A DNA stretch of 5,842 nt from JBBSHJ01 sp038253135. GTDB taxonomy: Bacteria > Actinomycetota > Actinomycetes > Mycobacteriales > QHCD01. The position numbers and the translations under genes were made by a program. Shown piece after piece: positions 1 through 5,842 of the stretch. Position 1 is the stretch's first letter, and each line of letters starts with the position of its first letter. The notes beneath the pieces are model-generated. The model was not told where the DNA came from. It searched no databases and saw nothing but the letters and a program-made list of their open reading frames with translations. The stretch covers positions 1 through 5,842 of the forward strand of contig JBBSHJ010000150.1 of assembly GCA_038253135.1 (NCBI GenBank). Reading direction: 5' to 3'.

Positions 1-1
1 C

Positions 2-226
2 CCGGAGTCAGCCAACCCTGAGCGAGGGATGTCGACCGAATCGCCACCGAAGATCGGCTCGTTGCTGATTCCGATGACGGCATGGCTCGTTCCGTCCGCA
101 ATACTCGGGCTGAGCGTCGGCGATGCTCCGAGATGGCTCGGCGTCGCATTGATCGTTGCGGGCAACGTGCTCCCCCGGCGGCTGCAGCGCCATGACGGGG
201 CGCGCCGCACCGCGCAGCAATCCTGA
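2..226 (+). CDS. C-terminal fragment of a probable EamA/DMT-family transporter (partial at left edge)
   Basis: The reading frame is open from the window edge to a TGA at 224-226. The first internal ATG is at 29 and would give 65 residues. From that ATG, residues 10-30 (IGSLLIPMTAWLV onward) and 33-47 (APRWLGVALIVAGNVL) form two hydrophobic helices followed by an Arg-rich tail. This matches the usual last two helices of EamA/DMT permeases, where a 'LGVALIVAG' type helix closes the protein; such proteins usually have ten helices and about 300 residues. The ten residues before the ATG are hydrophilic instead of the expected preceding helix, and neither other forward frame supplies one. It may therefore be a truncated remnant or a small two-helix protein. 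No TAnnnT box or clear ribosome site precedes the ATG. It ends three bases before the convergent arginine deiminase stop. Family assignment rests on pattern only. Confidence 0.42.
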   Translation, partial: PESANPERGMSTESPPKIGSLLIPMTAWLVPSAILGLSVGDAPRWLGVALIVAGNVLPRRLQRHDGARRTAQQS

Positions 227-229
227 CCG

Positions 230-1450
230 CTAGACGAGCAGCGGGTCGCGGCGTACGGGGCACGACATGCACCGGGGGCCACCGCGGCCGCTGCCGAGCT
301 CGCTGCCGGCCACCCGGATCACCTCGATGCCGGCCGATTCAAGCCGCGCGTTGGTCTCGACGTTGCGCTCGTAGGCGACCGTGAGGCGGGGCCCGACCGC
401 GAGCGTGTTGTTGCCATCGTCCCACTGCTCGCGTTCGGCGGTGACCGGGTCGAGGCCGGTATCGATGACGCGGAGGCGGTCGATCCGCATCGCGTCGGCT
501 GCGGCAGCCAGGAACGGTCGCAATTCGCCGACGACCGGGCCCGCCTCGCCGGCCGTCACCGTGGCGGCCTGAAGCGAGTGCGCGACGGGCGGATACATGA
601 GGACGGCATCATGGTCGACCATCGTGCAGACGGTGTCGAGGTGCATGGTCGCGCGTTCCTGGGCGATCGGCACCGCCAGCACCGTGTGGACCGTCTGCGC
701 CGAGAAAACCTTACGGGCCAGCGATTCCACCCCGGCCGCAGTGGTGCGCTGGCCGACACCGATTGCGAGCACTCCGGGTGCGAGCAGGAGCACGTCACCG
801 CCCTCGAGCCATTCGCTGCCCGGCTGGTAGACGGTCTCGATGCCGGCGAAGCGGGGGTGCTGCGCGTAGATGATGCGCATCAGCTCGCTCTCGCGGCGGC
901 GTACCGGCATCGACGGGCTGGTCACCGCGACGCGATCACGGATCCACACGCTCGAGTCCCGAGTGAAAAGGAGGTTGGGCATCGGGCCCACCACGAAATC
1001 GTGCTCGTCCATCATGCGGTGCACCAGACCCTCGCCCGAGGCCAGCTCTCGCTGGGTGATGCCGGCGATGAGGGTCTCGGCGAGCTCGACCGGGCCCAGA
1101 TCGTGCAGGTGCCCGTCGACAATCCGTGCGAGGGTCTGCCCGAGGCGTACGTCGTGCACGACCGCGCCGATCGCGGCGCTCCTGGCCGCGGCCCCGCGCA
1201 GCGTTTCCTGGAGCAGATCGGCCACGTAGAGCACCTCGACGCCGTGATCGCGCAGGGCCTGGGCGAACGCGTCATGCTCCTCCTGGGCGCGGCCGACCCA
1301 CGGCACCCCATCGAAGAGCAACTGGTCGTTGTTCCGCGGCGTGAGCCGTTTCAGCTCCGCGCCTGGCCGGTGCAGGAGCACGGTACGCAGCCGGCCGACC
1401 TCGCTGTCGGCATAGGGCGCGAGGTCCGCGCCTCGCTCCGGAGTGATCAC
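230..1450 (-). CDS. arcA: Arginine deiminase
   Basis: This cytoplasmic enzyme hydrolyses L-arginine to L-citrulline and ammonia, the first step of the ADI pathway. The protein has 406 residues, the usual family length. All guanidino-group-modifying catalytic motifs are present: PNLLFTRD (Asp165), WLEGGD (Glu216, Asp219), MHLDT (His270, Asp272) and the C-terminal GGPRCMSCP carrying the nucleophile Cys394. The N-terminal SEVGRLRTVLLHRPG (16-30) and DDGNNTLAVGP (344-354) are also typical. The start is GTG at 1450-1448. An in-frame TAG lies only four codons upstream, no early alternative exists, and the N-terminus then lines up with known family members. A TAGTGT box six bases upstream suggests a leaderless transcript. 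No arcB, arcC or arcD is seen nearby, so the role (arginine catabolism, ammonia or citrulline supply) is open. It is convergent with the left-edge transporter tail with a three-base gap and no visible terminator. Confidence 0.96.
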   Translation of the reverse strand: MITPERGADLAPYADSEVGRLRTVLLHRPGAELKRLTPRNNDQLLFDGVPWVGRAQEEHDAFAQALRDHGVEVLYVADLLQETLRGAAARSAAIGAVVHDVRLGQTLARIVDGHLHDLGPVELAETLIAGITQRELASGEGLVHRMMDEHDFVVGPMPNLLFTRDSSVWIRDRVAVTSPSMPVRRRESELMRIIYAQHPRFAGIETVYQPGSEWLEGGDVLLLAPGVLAIGVGQRTTAAGVESLARKVFSAQTVHTVLAVPIAQERATMHLDTVCTMVDHDAVLMYPPVAHSLQAATVTAGEAGPVVGELRPFLAAAADAMRIDRLRVIDTGLDPVTAEREQWDDGNNTLAVGPRLTVAYERNVETNARLESAGIEVIRVAGSELGSGRGGPRCMSCPVRRDPLLV

Positions 1451-1456
1451 GCCTCG

Positions 1457-1462
1457 ACACTA
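1457..1462 (-). promoter_or_regulatory. Putative -10 box (TAGTGT) of the arginine deiminase gene
   Basis: On the minus strand TAGTGT is followed by six bases (CGAGGC) and then the GTG start of arginine deiminase. This is the spacing expected for a leaderless actinobacterial promoter, where transcription begins at the start codon. No recognisable -35 hexamer was found. The box lies just after the TAG (1470-1468) that ends the decayed hydrolase gene, so arginine deiminase probably has its own promoter. Confidence 0.5.
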
Positions 1463-1467
1463 GCGGG

Positions 1468-2222
1468 CTATTTCTTTGCCGTATCCGGGACGAGCGGCCC
1501 GATCCCGACCTTGACCAGCACGCTGGCGATGAGGGCGTGGCCAGCGGCGAGCCACAGCGCGGCTGCGCTCGATGTAACCCGAGCCGGACCGCCGCTGGAC
1601 CGCGCTTCCGTCGGGAAAGACGTTCCAATAACCCGTGCTGAGAATCATCGTTGGTCGTGCCCCGCGGAGTCGGTGAATCGCCCCCAGAAGTCCCTGGTCA
1701 CGAGGTCGATATCCGCGTTTGCGACGCCATTGCGATATCGGCCGCGGTGGTGACTGCGAACAGCAGCTGGCGAGATGTCCGGCCATTCGCGGCGAGATTC
1801 TCGGATTCTCGCACATGACCCTTTGCCGTACTTTCGCCGCCAGCTCGTTGGCGTAGCGGGTGACGAACGGCGTGCAGTCGCACGCATTACTGAAGACGAC
1901 CGAGTCGCCGAGTCCGAGCACGTGCACCGGGCGAGGAACGTGCGGCACCGGCGGGACAGGCACGGGTGCTGTCTGGGTTGCGTCCGGCCGCGGCGGGACC
2001 GGGGCTGGCGACGCCGGAGGGCGCGGGGATTCGGTCAGTGCCGCCGGTCGAGACGGGACCGCTTCCGTCGACGCGACTGCGGTGCCGGCGGAGGAAGACG
2101 CCGGCGGCACGGTGCGACCGAGTGCCGCTGGCATCGGGCGGCGCGCGACGGACACACCCGGCAAGGAGGCAAACGGAGACGAGGGCACCGCACAGGATGA
2201 GGATCCGTGCCGGGCGGTGCAC
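1468..2222 (-). pseudogene. Decayed SGNH/GDSL hydrolase lipoprotein gene (several frameshifts and deletions)
   Basis: Recognisable pieces of one secreted esterase/lipase-like lipoprotein follow in order but in different frames. Piece 1, from GTG 2222: a signal peptide (HRPARILILCGALVSVCLL) with lipobox LAGC, Cys23 at 2156-2154. Piece 2, frame changed: a Pro/Ala/Ser/Thr/Val linker (about 2115-1925), then GLGDSVVFSNACDCTPFV and YANELAAK, with the nucleophile Ser of block I in GDS. Piece 3, next frame (about 1822-1730): ENLAANGRTSRQLL, block II. Piece 4, third frame (about 1727-1665): VANADIDLVT-RDFWGRF, where the GxND block has lost its Gly/Asn. Piece 5, in the frame of piece 2 (about 1660-1565): RPTMILSTGYWNVFPDGS. 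Piece 6 (about 1551-1468): AAGHALIASVLVKVGIGPLV and a TAG stop; the catalytic DxxHP before it is gone. I estimate roughly 80 codons deleted from the domain. A 257-residue open frame (2233-1460) crosses the region but keeps only pieces 2 and 5. Sequencing error could explain single frameshifts, not the missing catalytic blocks. Confidence 0.82.
2154..2222 (-). other. Remnant type II (lipoprotein) signal peptide of the SGNH pseudogene
   Basis: Read from GTG 2222, the segment has a basic N-region (HRPAR), a hydrophobic core (ILILCGALVSVCLL) and the lipobox L-A-G-C ending at Cys23. This marks the original product as a membrane-anchored lipoprotein exported by Sec and processed by signal peptidase II. 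It is out of frame with the downstream linker and hydrolase domain, so the present reading frame cannot join export signal to enzyme. Confidence 0.7.
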
Positions 2223-2228
2223 GGCGCG

Positions 2229-2234
2229 ATCATA
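2229..2234 (-). promoter_or_regulatory. Putative -10 box (TATGAT) of the SGNH pseudogene
   Basis: TATGAT on the minus strand is followed by six bases (CGCGCC) and the GTG at 2222 that begins the lipoprotein signal peptide. This is near-consensus for a -10 element and has leaderless spacing. It supports the GTG at 2222, not the ATG at 2233 inside the box, as the original start. No clear -35 was seen. Confidence 0.5.
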
Positions 2235-2243
2235 CCTACGCAG

Positions 2244-2279
2244 TCGAGCGCCCCGCGCCGGCCGCCCGGCGCCGCTCGA
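2244..2279. promoter_or_regulatory. Interrupted inverted repeat between divergent promoters, possible operator
   Basis: The outer arms are TCGAGCG (2244-2250) and CGCTCGA (2273-2279). The inner arms are GCGCCG (2255-2260) and CGGCGC (2267-2272). The inner and outer pairs are contiguous on the right and separated by CCCC on the left, around a six-base loop. The structure lies between the two opposed -10 boxes and covers the place where both -35 regions would fall, so a regulator binding here could act on both directions. GC-rich DNA produces such repeats by chance fairly often, so function is only inferred. Confidence 0.3.
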
Positions 2280-2285
2280 GCGGGT

Positions 2286-2291
2286 TAGTCT
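2286..2291 (+). promoter_or_regulatory. Putative -10 box (TAGTCT) of the malic enzyme gene
   Basis: TAGTCT is followed by seven bases (GCCCACC) and the ATG at 2299. No Shine-Dalgarno sequence is present between them, which fits a leaderless mRNA starting at or next to the ATG. The -35 position falls in GC-only sequence without a recognisable hexamer. Confidence 0.5.
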
Positions 2292-2298
2292 GCCCACC

Positions 2299-3774
<1,476 letters not shown>

Positions 3775-3833
3775 GCCGCACGCGCGCAGGACCGCGAGCA
3801 CCGGCCGGTCACCGCCGGAGCCCCGCTGGCAGG

Positions 3834-3881
3834 CACTTTTGGCGGCTGCGCGTCGAATCCGACGCACAGCCGCCAAGAGTG
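3834..3881. terminator. 48-bp near-perfect inverted repeat, probable bidirectional terminator
   Basis: The arms at 3834-3855 and 3860-3881 are 22 bases each and pair at 20 of 22 positions around the four-base loop AATC. One mismatch becomes G-U in the plus transcript and the other becomes G-U in the minus transcript. The core pairs GGCGGCTG with CAGCCGCC. It lies 59 bases after the malic enzyme stop and 50 bases beyond the end of the convergent small gene, the expected place for a shared terminator. The left arm carries TTTT and there is no downstream U tract, as is common for actinobacterial hairpin terminators. It could also be a copy of a dispersed intergenic repeat. Confidence 0.72.
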
Positions 3882-3931
3882 TTGCGAGCGCCCGCCCCCC
3901 AGCGCCCCCCAGGCGTCGCGGTCACATGTGC

Positions 3932-4120
3932 TCAGTTCGGTTCGACCCCCTGTGCGAGCCGGCCGAGCTTGCCGGTAGCCACGCTGAGCAGCACCGGCAC
4001 ACTCTGGATCGGAACACCGAGCGCTACCGCGATCAGGTCATCCTGCTGCCCGGCGTCTCGCAGGCGCACCGCCACAGCGAGAGTGTCGGGAAGGCGACTG
4101 ATGAGTTGTTCTCGATCCAC
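3932..4120 (-). CDS. Small hypothetical protein with sigma region 4/HTH-like fold
   Basis: The product is 62 residues from GTG 4120 (64 from TTG 4126). The sequence begins MDREQLISRLPDTLAVAVRL and continues with alternating helices: DAGQQDDLIAVALGVP looks like the first helices of a helix-turn-helix, and SVPVLLSVATGKLGRL like a recognition helix and tail. The pattern 'D..IA.ALGVP..SV..LL..A..KL' recalls sigma-70 region 4 and small HTH proteins, so DNA binding is possible but unproven. There is no signal peptide or membrane helix. GTG 4120 is preferred because TAACGT lies six bases upstream, matching the other starts here, and because an in-frame TAA lies two codons before the TTG. The gene is on the same strand as the LuxR regulator, 45 bases after its stop, and converges on the malic enzyme. 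Confidence 0.68.
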   Translation of the reverse strand: MDREQLISRLPDTLAVAVRLRDAGQQDDLIAVALGVPIQSVPVLLSVATGKLGRLAQGVEPN

Positions 4121-4126
4121 GCACAA

Positions 4127-4132
4127 ACGTTA
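4127..4132 (-). promoter_or_regulatory. Putative -10 box (TAACGT) of the small HTH-like gene
   Basis: On the minus strand TAACGT is followed by TTGTGC and then GTG at 4120, again a six-base leaderless spacing. No -35 hexamer is evident in the 33 bases between the box and the stop of the upstream regulator. Confidence 0.4.
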
Positions 4133-4165
4133 GGTGCCAATGGCCACCGGGGCCTCAGTAGCCGA

Positions 4166-5044
4166 CTACTGGTCTTTCGACGGGAGAATCCCGAACACTG
4201 GGGCGAGCTCCTCGCGGTGCTGCACCCCGAGCTTGGCGAATGCCTGGTAGAGATGCGATTCGACCGTGCGCGGGGAGAGGGCCAGGCGTTGCGCGATGTG
4301 CGCGTTCGACAGGCCGGCGCCCGCCAGCATCGCGACCTCCCGCTCGCGGCGACTCAGTGCCGGCAGGTCTTCCGGCACGGCCAGCATCGGCGTGCGAACA
4401 CCGTCGCAGCGTGCGGCGAGGGACTGGCTGCGCATCCTGGCCCGCGCCGCCGCCGCCGGACGACCCGCCCGCCGCTCCGCCAACGCCGCCTGCGCGGCCG
4501 CCTCCGCCGCGCACAGCCACAGGCCGAGCCGGTCGAACCGGTCGGCGACCGATTCCAACGCGGCGCCATCGTGTGCCGCCAGCGCGCGGACATGATCGAG
4601 CTGCAGCCGCGGCAGCGAGCATTCGACGGCATCCGCGATCGCCGCCAGCCGCGGGAGCACCCGGGCCGGCGGCGCGCCGAGGCGCACGGAGTAATGCAGC
4701 AGCGTCGCCGCCTGCAGCCGCAGGTGCGGGTACGCCGCGGCCGCGTCGAGACAGATCTGTCCGGCCCTCGTCAGGTTGCCGCCCACCATCTCCGTCAGTG
4801 CTTCGGCGAGGACGAAATCGGCCGCGCACCGCGCGACGCCTCGGGGCCGCCGGCTCTGCCGGCTCTCCTGGAGAGCACGTCGGGCCGCAGCGGCATCACC
4901 GCAGAGCGCCTCGGCCTGGCTGAGGATCGCCAGCGCCCACGACATCGAGTCGCTGAGATCCGCGTTGCGCATCGCGCCGACGGCGTCGCGGAGACTTCGC
5001 CGCGCCCGCACGGGCGCTCCCTGCAGCATCTGCGTCACCCCCAC
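4166..5044 (-). CDS. LuxR-family (LAL type) regulator, C-terminal part with HTH, downstream of a frameshift
   Basis: This open frame of 292 residues (GTG at 5044) is the C-terminal half of a large transcription regulator. Residues 230-280 form a complete LuxR/GerE helix-turn-helix: LSRREREVAML, GLSNAHIAQRLALSPRTVES and KLGVQHREEL (about 4357-4205). The preceding 220 residues are Ala/Leu/Arg-rich helices of the tetratricopeptide-like kind found before the HTH in LAL/MalT-type proteins. The beginning continues directly, one frame over, from the upstream open frame, so the two were most likely one gene. The GTG start overlaps the upstream TGA by eight bases, so translational re-initiation could still make a separate HTH-bearing polypeptide. 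It ends with TAG 45 bases before the small HTH-like gene. Target genes are unknown. Confidence 0.8.
   Translation of the reverse strand: MGVTQMLQGAPVRARRSLRDAVGAMRNADLSDSMSWALAILSQAEALCGDAAAARRALQESRQSRRPRGVARCAADFVLAEALTEMVGGNLTRAGQICLDAAAAYPHLRLQAATLLHYSVRLGAPPARVLPRLAAIADAVECSLPRLQLDHVRALAAHDGAALESVADRFDRLGLWLCAAEAAAQAALAERRAGRPAAAARARMRSQSLAARCDGVRTPMLAVPEDLPALSRREREVAMLAGAGLSNAHIAQRLALSPRTVESHLYQAFAKLGVQHREELAPVFGILPSKDQ
5035..5044 (-). other. Frameshift site at a five-G tract in the LuxR-family gene
   Basis: On the coding strand the sequence is GTGGGGGTGA. The upstream frame reads TGG GGG TGA and stops. With six Gs it would read TGG GGG GTG ACG and continue as WGVT into the HTH half. 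The lesion is therefore a single missing base in a homopolymer (plus-strand C run 5038-5042). It may be a true mutation, a slippage-prone site, or a sequencing error. Confidence 0.75.
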
Positions 5045-5842
5045 GGCAGCGCCGTGAGGCCACGGGTGATGTCATCACGACTGCCGACGACCTGGTCGTA
5101 GTAGGCGCTGACCACGGGGAGCAGCTCGGCGACGCGGCCCTCCAGGATCTGGCACAACATCTCCTGCAGCGCCGCGTTCGCCCCGGCCTTGCTCGTCTCG
5201 GGGTCGCCCCGGGCGGCCAGCTCGCGCAGCCGGCCGTGCAGGACCCGGGCGCTGTCGGTGGCGCCGAGGTAGGCCATGGCCTCCCCGCTTGCCTGCAGCG
5301 CGATCATCAGGCCCTGCGCTTCGGGGTTCGGTGCGGCGAGGATGTGCTCGACCTGGTCGAGTACGCCGGGCAGATCGCCGTCGTCCAGGAGCACCATCGC
5401 GCGATAGCCGGCGACGATGTTGCGCGCGTCCTCGCCGTGCTGCCCGCCGACGTCACGGTGGGCTTGCTCGAAGCCGTCGAGCATCCGGTTCGTCTCGTCC
5501 CGGCGGCCAAGGCCGAAATAGAGCGCGAGAAACCGGCGGTCGAGGTAACGGCGGTGCAGCGCGGCGTCGTCGGTCCGGAGGATCACGTCCTCGGCCCGGG
5601 TGAGCAGCTCCTCCGCCTCGGCGTAGCGACGCTGGCCGTTCATCGCCTGGCCCAAAGCGACCTGCACCAAGGCATCGCCACCACGCTCCTCCGCCGCGCG
5701 CCCCAGCCGCTCGGCCAGCGGGTAGGCGAAGGCCCGGTTGGCTAGCTCGGCGGCCCGGCCGAGCTCCTCCGACGAGATCGCACCGCCGGCATCGAGCCGC
5801 CAGGTGGCGACCCGCATCAGGTTCTCGTCGCCGTCCGCGCCG
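5035..5842 (-). CDS. LuxR-family (LAL type) regulator, helical-repeat part upstream of the frameshift (partial at right edge)
   Basis: The frame is open from the window edge; an internal ATG lies at 5817 but the residues before it are also coding-like, so the real start is beyond the window. The visible 269 residues include MRVATWRLDAGG and FAYPLAERLGRAAEERGG, resembling the segment that follows the AAA/NB-ARC-like ATPase domain in LAL regulators, then helical repeats such as RRYAEAEELLTRAEDVI. The ATPase domain itself (Walker motifs) would lie outside the window. It ends LTALPWG then TGA at 5037-5035. Adding one G to the adjacent five-G run gives LTALPWGVTQMLQGAP and runs straight into the downstream frame. 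With the second half, about 559 codons are visible of a family usually near 900 residues. Confidence 0.78.
   Translation of the reverse strand, partial: GADGDENLMRVATWRLDAGGAISSEELGRAAELANRAFAYPLAERLGRAAEERGGDALVQVALGQAMNGQRRYAEAEELLTRAEDVILRTDDAALHRRYLDRRFLALYFGLGRRDETNRMLDGFEQAHRDVGGQHGEDARNIVAGYRAMVLLDDGDLPGVLDQVEHILAAPNPEAQGLMIALQASGEAMAYLGATDSARVLHGRLRELAARGDPETSKAGANAALQEMLCQILEGRVAELLPVVSAYYDQVVGSRDDITRGLTALPWG

Noticed and set aside
578..1753. A 391-codon plus-strand open frame opposite arginine deiminase
   Set aside because: Its composition (His/Arg/Ala-rich, no domain pattern) is what the antisense of a high-GC gene gives, and the opposite strand encodes an intact enzyme with all catalytic residues.
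1460..2233. A continuous 257-residue minus-strand frame starting at ATG 2233
   Set aside because: It contains the linker and two hydrolase segments, but between and after them it reads out-of-frame Arg/Pro-rich sequence, lacks the lipoprotein signal seen in the neighbouring frame and misses the catalytic blocks. The region is better explained as a pseudogene.
1966..2298. Upstream extension of the malic enzyme frame to an ATG at 1966
   Set aside because: The extension is low-complexity Arg/Pro/Ala sequence antisense to the hydrolase pseudogene. The family-like N-terminus and the -10 box both point to ATG 2299.
3800..3809. Ten-base palindrome ACCGGCCGGT after the malic enzyme stop
   Set aside because: Short and expected by chance in GC-rich DNA. 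The much longer inverted repeat just downstream is the better terminator candidate.
3939..3950. GGTTCGACCCCC, resembling the T-arm of a tRNA
   Set aside because: It encodes the last residues (VEPN) of the small minus-strand protein, and no matching acceptor, D or anticodon stems could be found around it.
3839..5101. A 420-codon plus-strand open frame opposite the LuxR-family regulator and small gene
   Set aside because: Arg/Gln/His-rich antisense product without recognisable motifs. It also starts inside the terminator hairpin and spans two genes on the other strand.

Overview
The window reads as chromosomal DNA of a high-GC actinobacterium. Third codon positions are overwhelmingly G or C, GTG start codons are used, there is a large LuxR-type regulator with a helical-repeat region, and several genes have a TAnnnT box 6-7 bases before the start codon with no convincing Shine-Dalgarno sequence, as in actinobacterial leaderless transcripts. 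I cannot name a genus from the sequence.

Layout, left to right. (1) Bases 2-226 (+) encode the C-terminal two-helix tail of what looks like an EamA/DMT-type transporter, cut by the window edge or already a remnant. (2) Three bases further on, and convergent with it, is an intact arginine deiminase gene (230-1450, -) with all catalytic residues. (3) Upstream of it on the same strand lies a decayed SGNH/GDSL hydrolase lipoprotein gene (1468-2222, -). Its signal peptide, Pro/Ala linker, GDS block, later blocks and C-terminus can all still be read, but in alternating frames and with internal deletions. (4) A 76-bp divergent control region (2223-2298), carrying two opposed -10 boxes around an inverted repeat, separates it from an intact ACT-domain malic enzyme gene (2299-3774, +). 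(5) A 48-bp near-perfect inverted repeat (3834-3881) probably terminates transcription between the malic enzyme and the convergent small gene that follows. (6) A 62-residue helical protein resembling a sigma region 4/HTH fold is encoded at 3932-4120 (-). (7) The right end (4166-5842, -) holds the C-terminal part of a large LuxR-family (LAL/MalT-like) regulator. It is interrupted at 5035-5044 by an apparent one-base loss in a G tract, and the gene continues past the window.

The genes do not form one pathway. Arginine deiminase (arginine to citrulline plus ammonia) and malic enzyme (malate to pyruvate plus CO2) are stand-alone metabolic genes, each with its own promoter. No arcB, arcC or arcD partner is visible. 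Two of the loci are broken (SGNH hydrolase, LuxR regulator) and the left-edge transporter tail may be a third, so the segment looks like one undergoing gene loss.

I found no convincing previously undescribed multi-gene system. The most informative observations are the repeated leaderless promoter geometry, the frame-hopping hydrolase pseudogene, the G-tract frameshift in the regulator, and the two inverted repeats.
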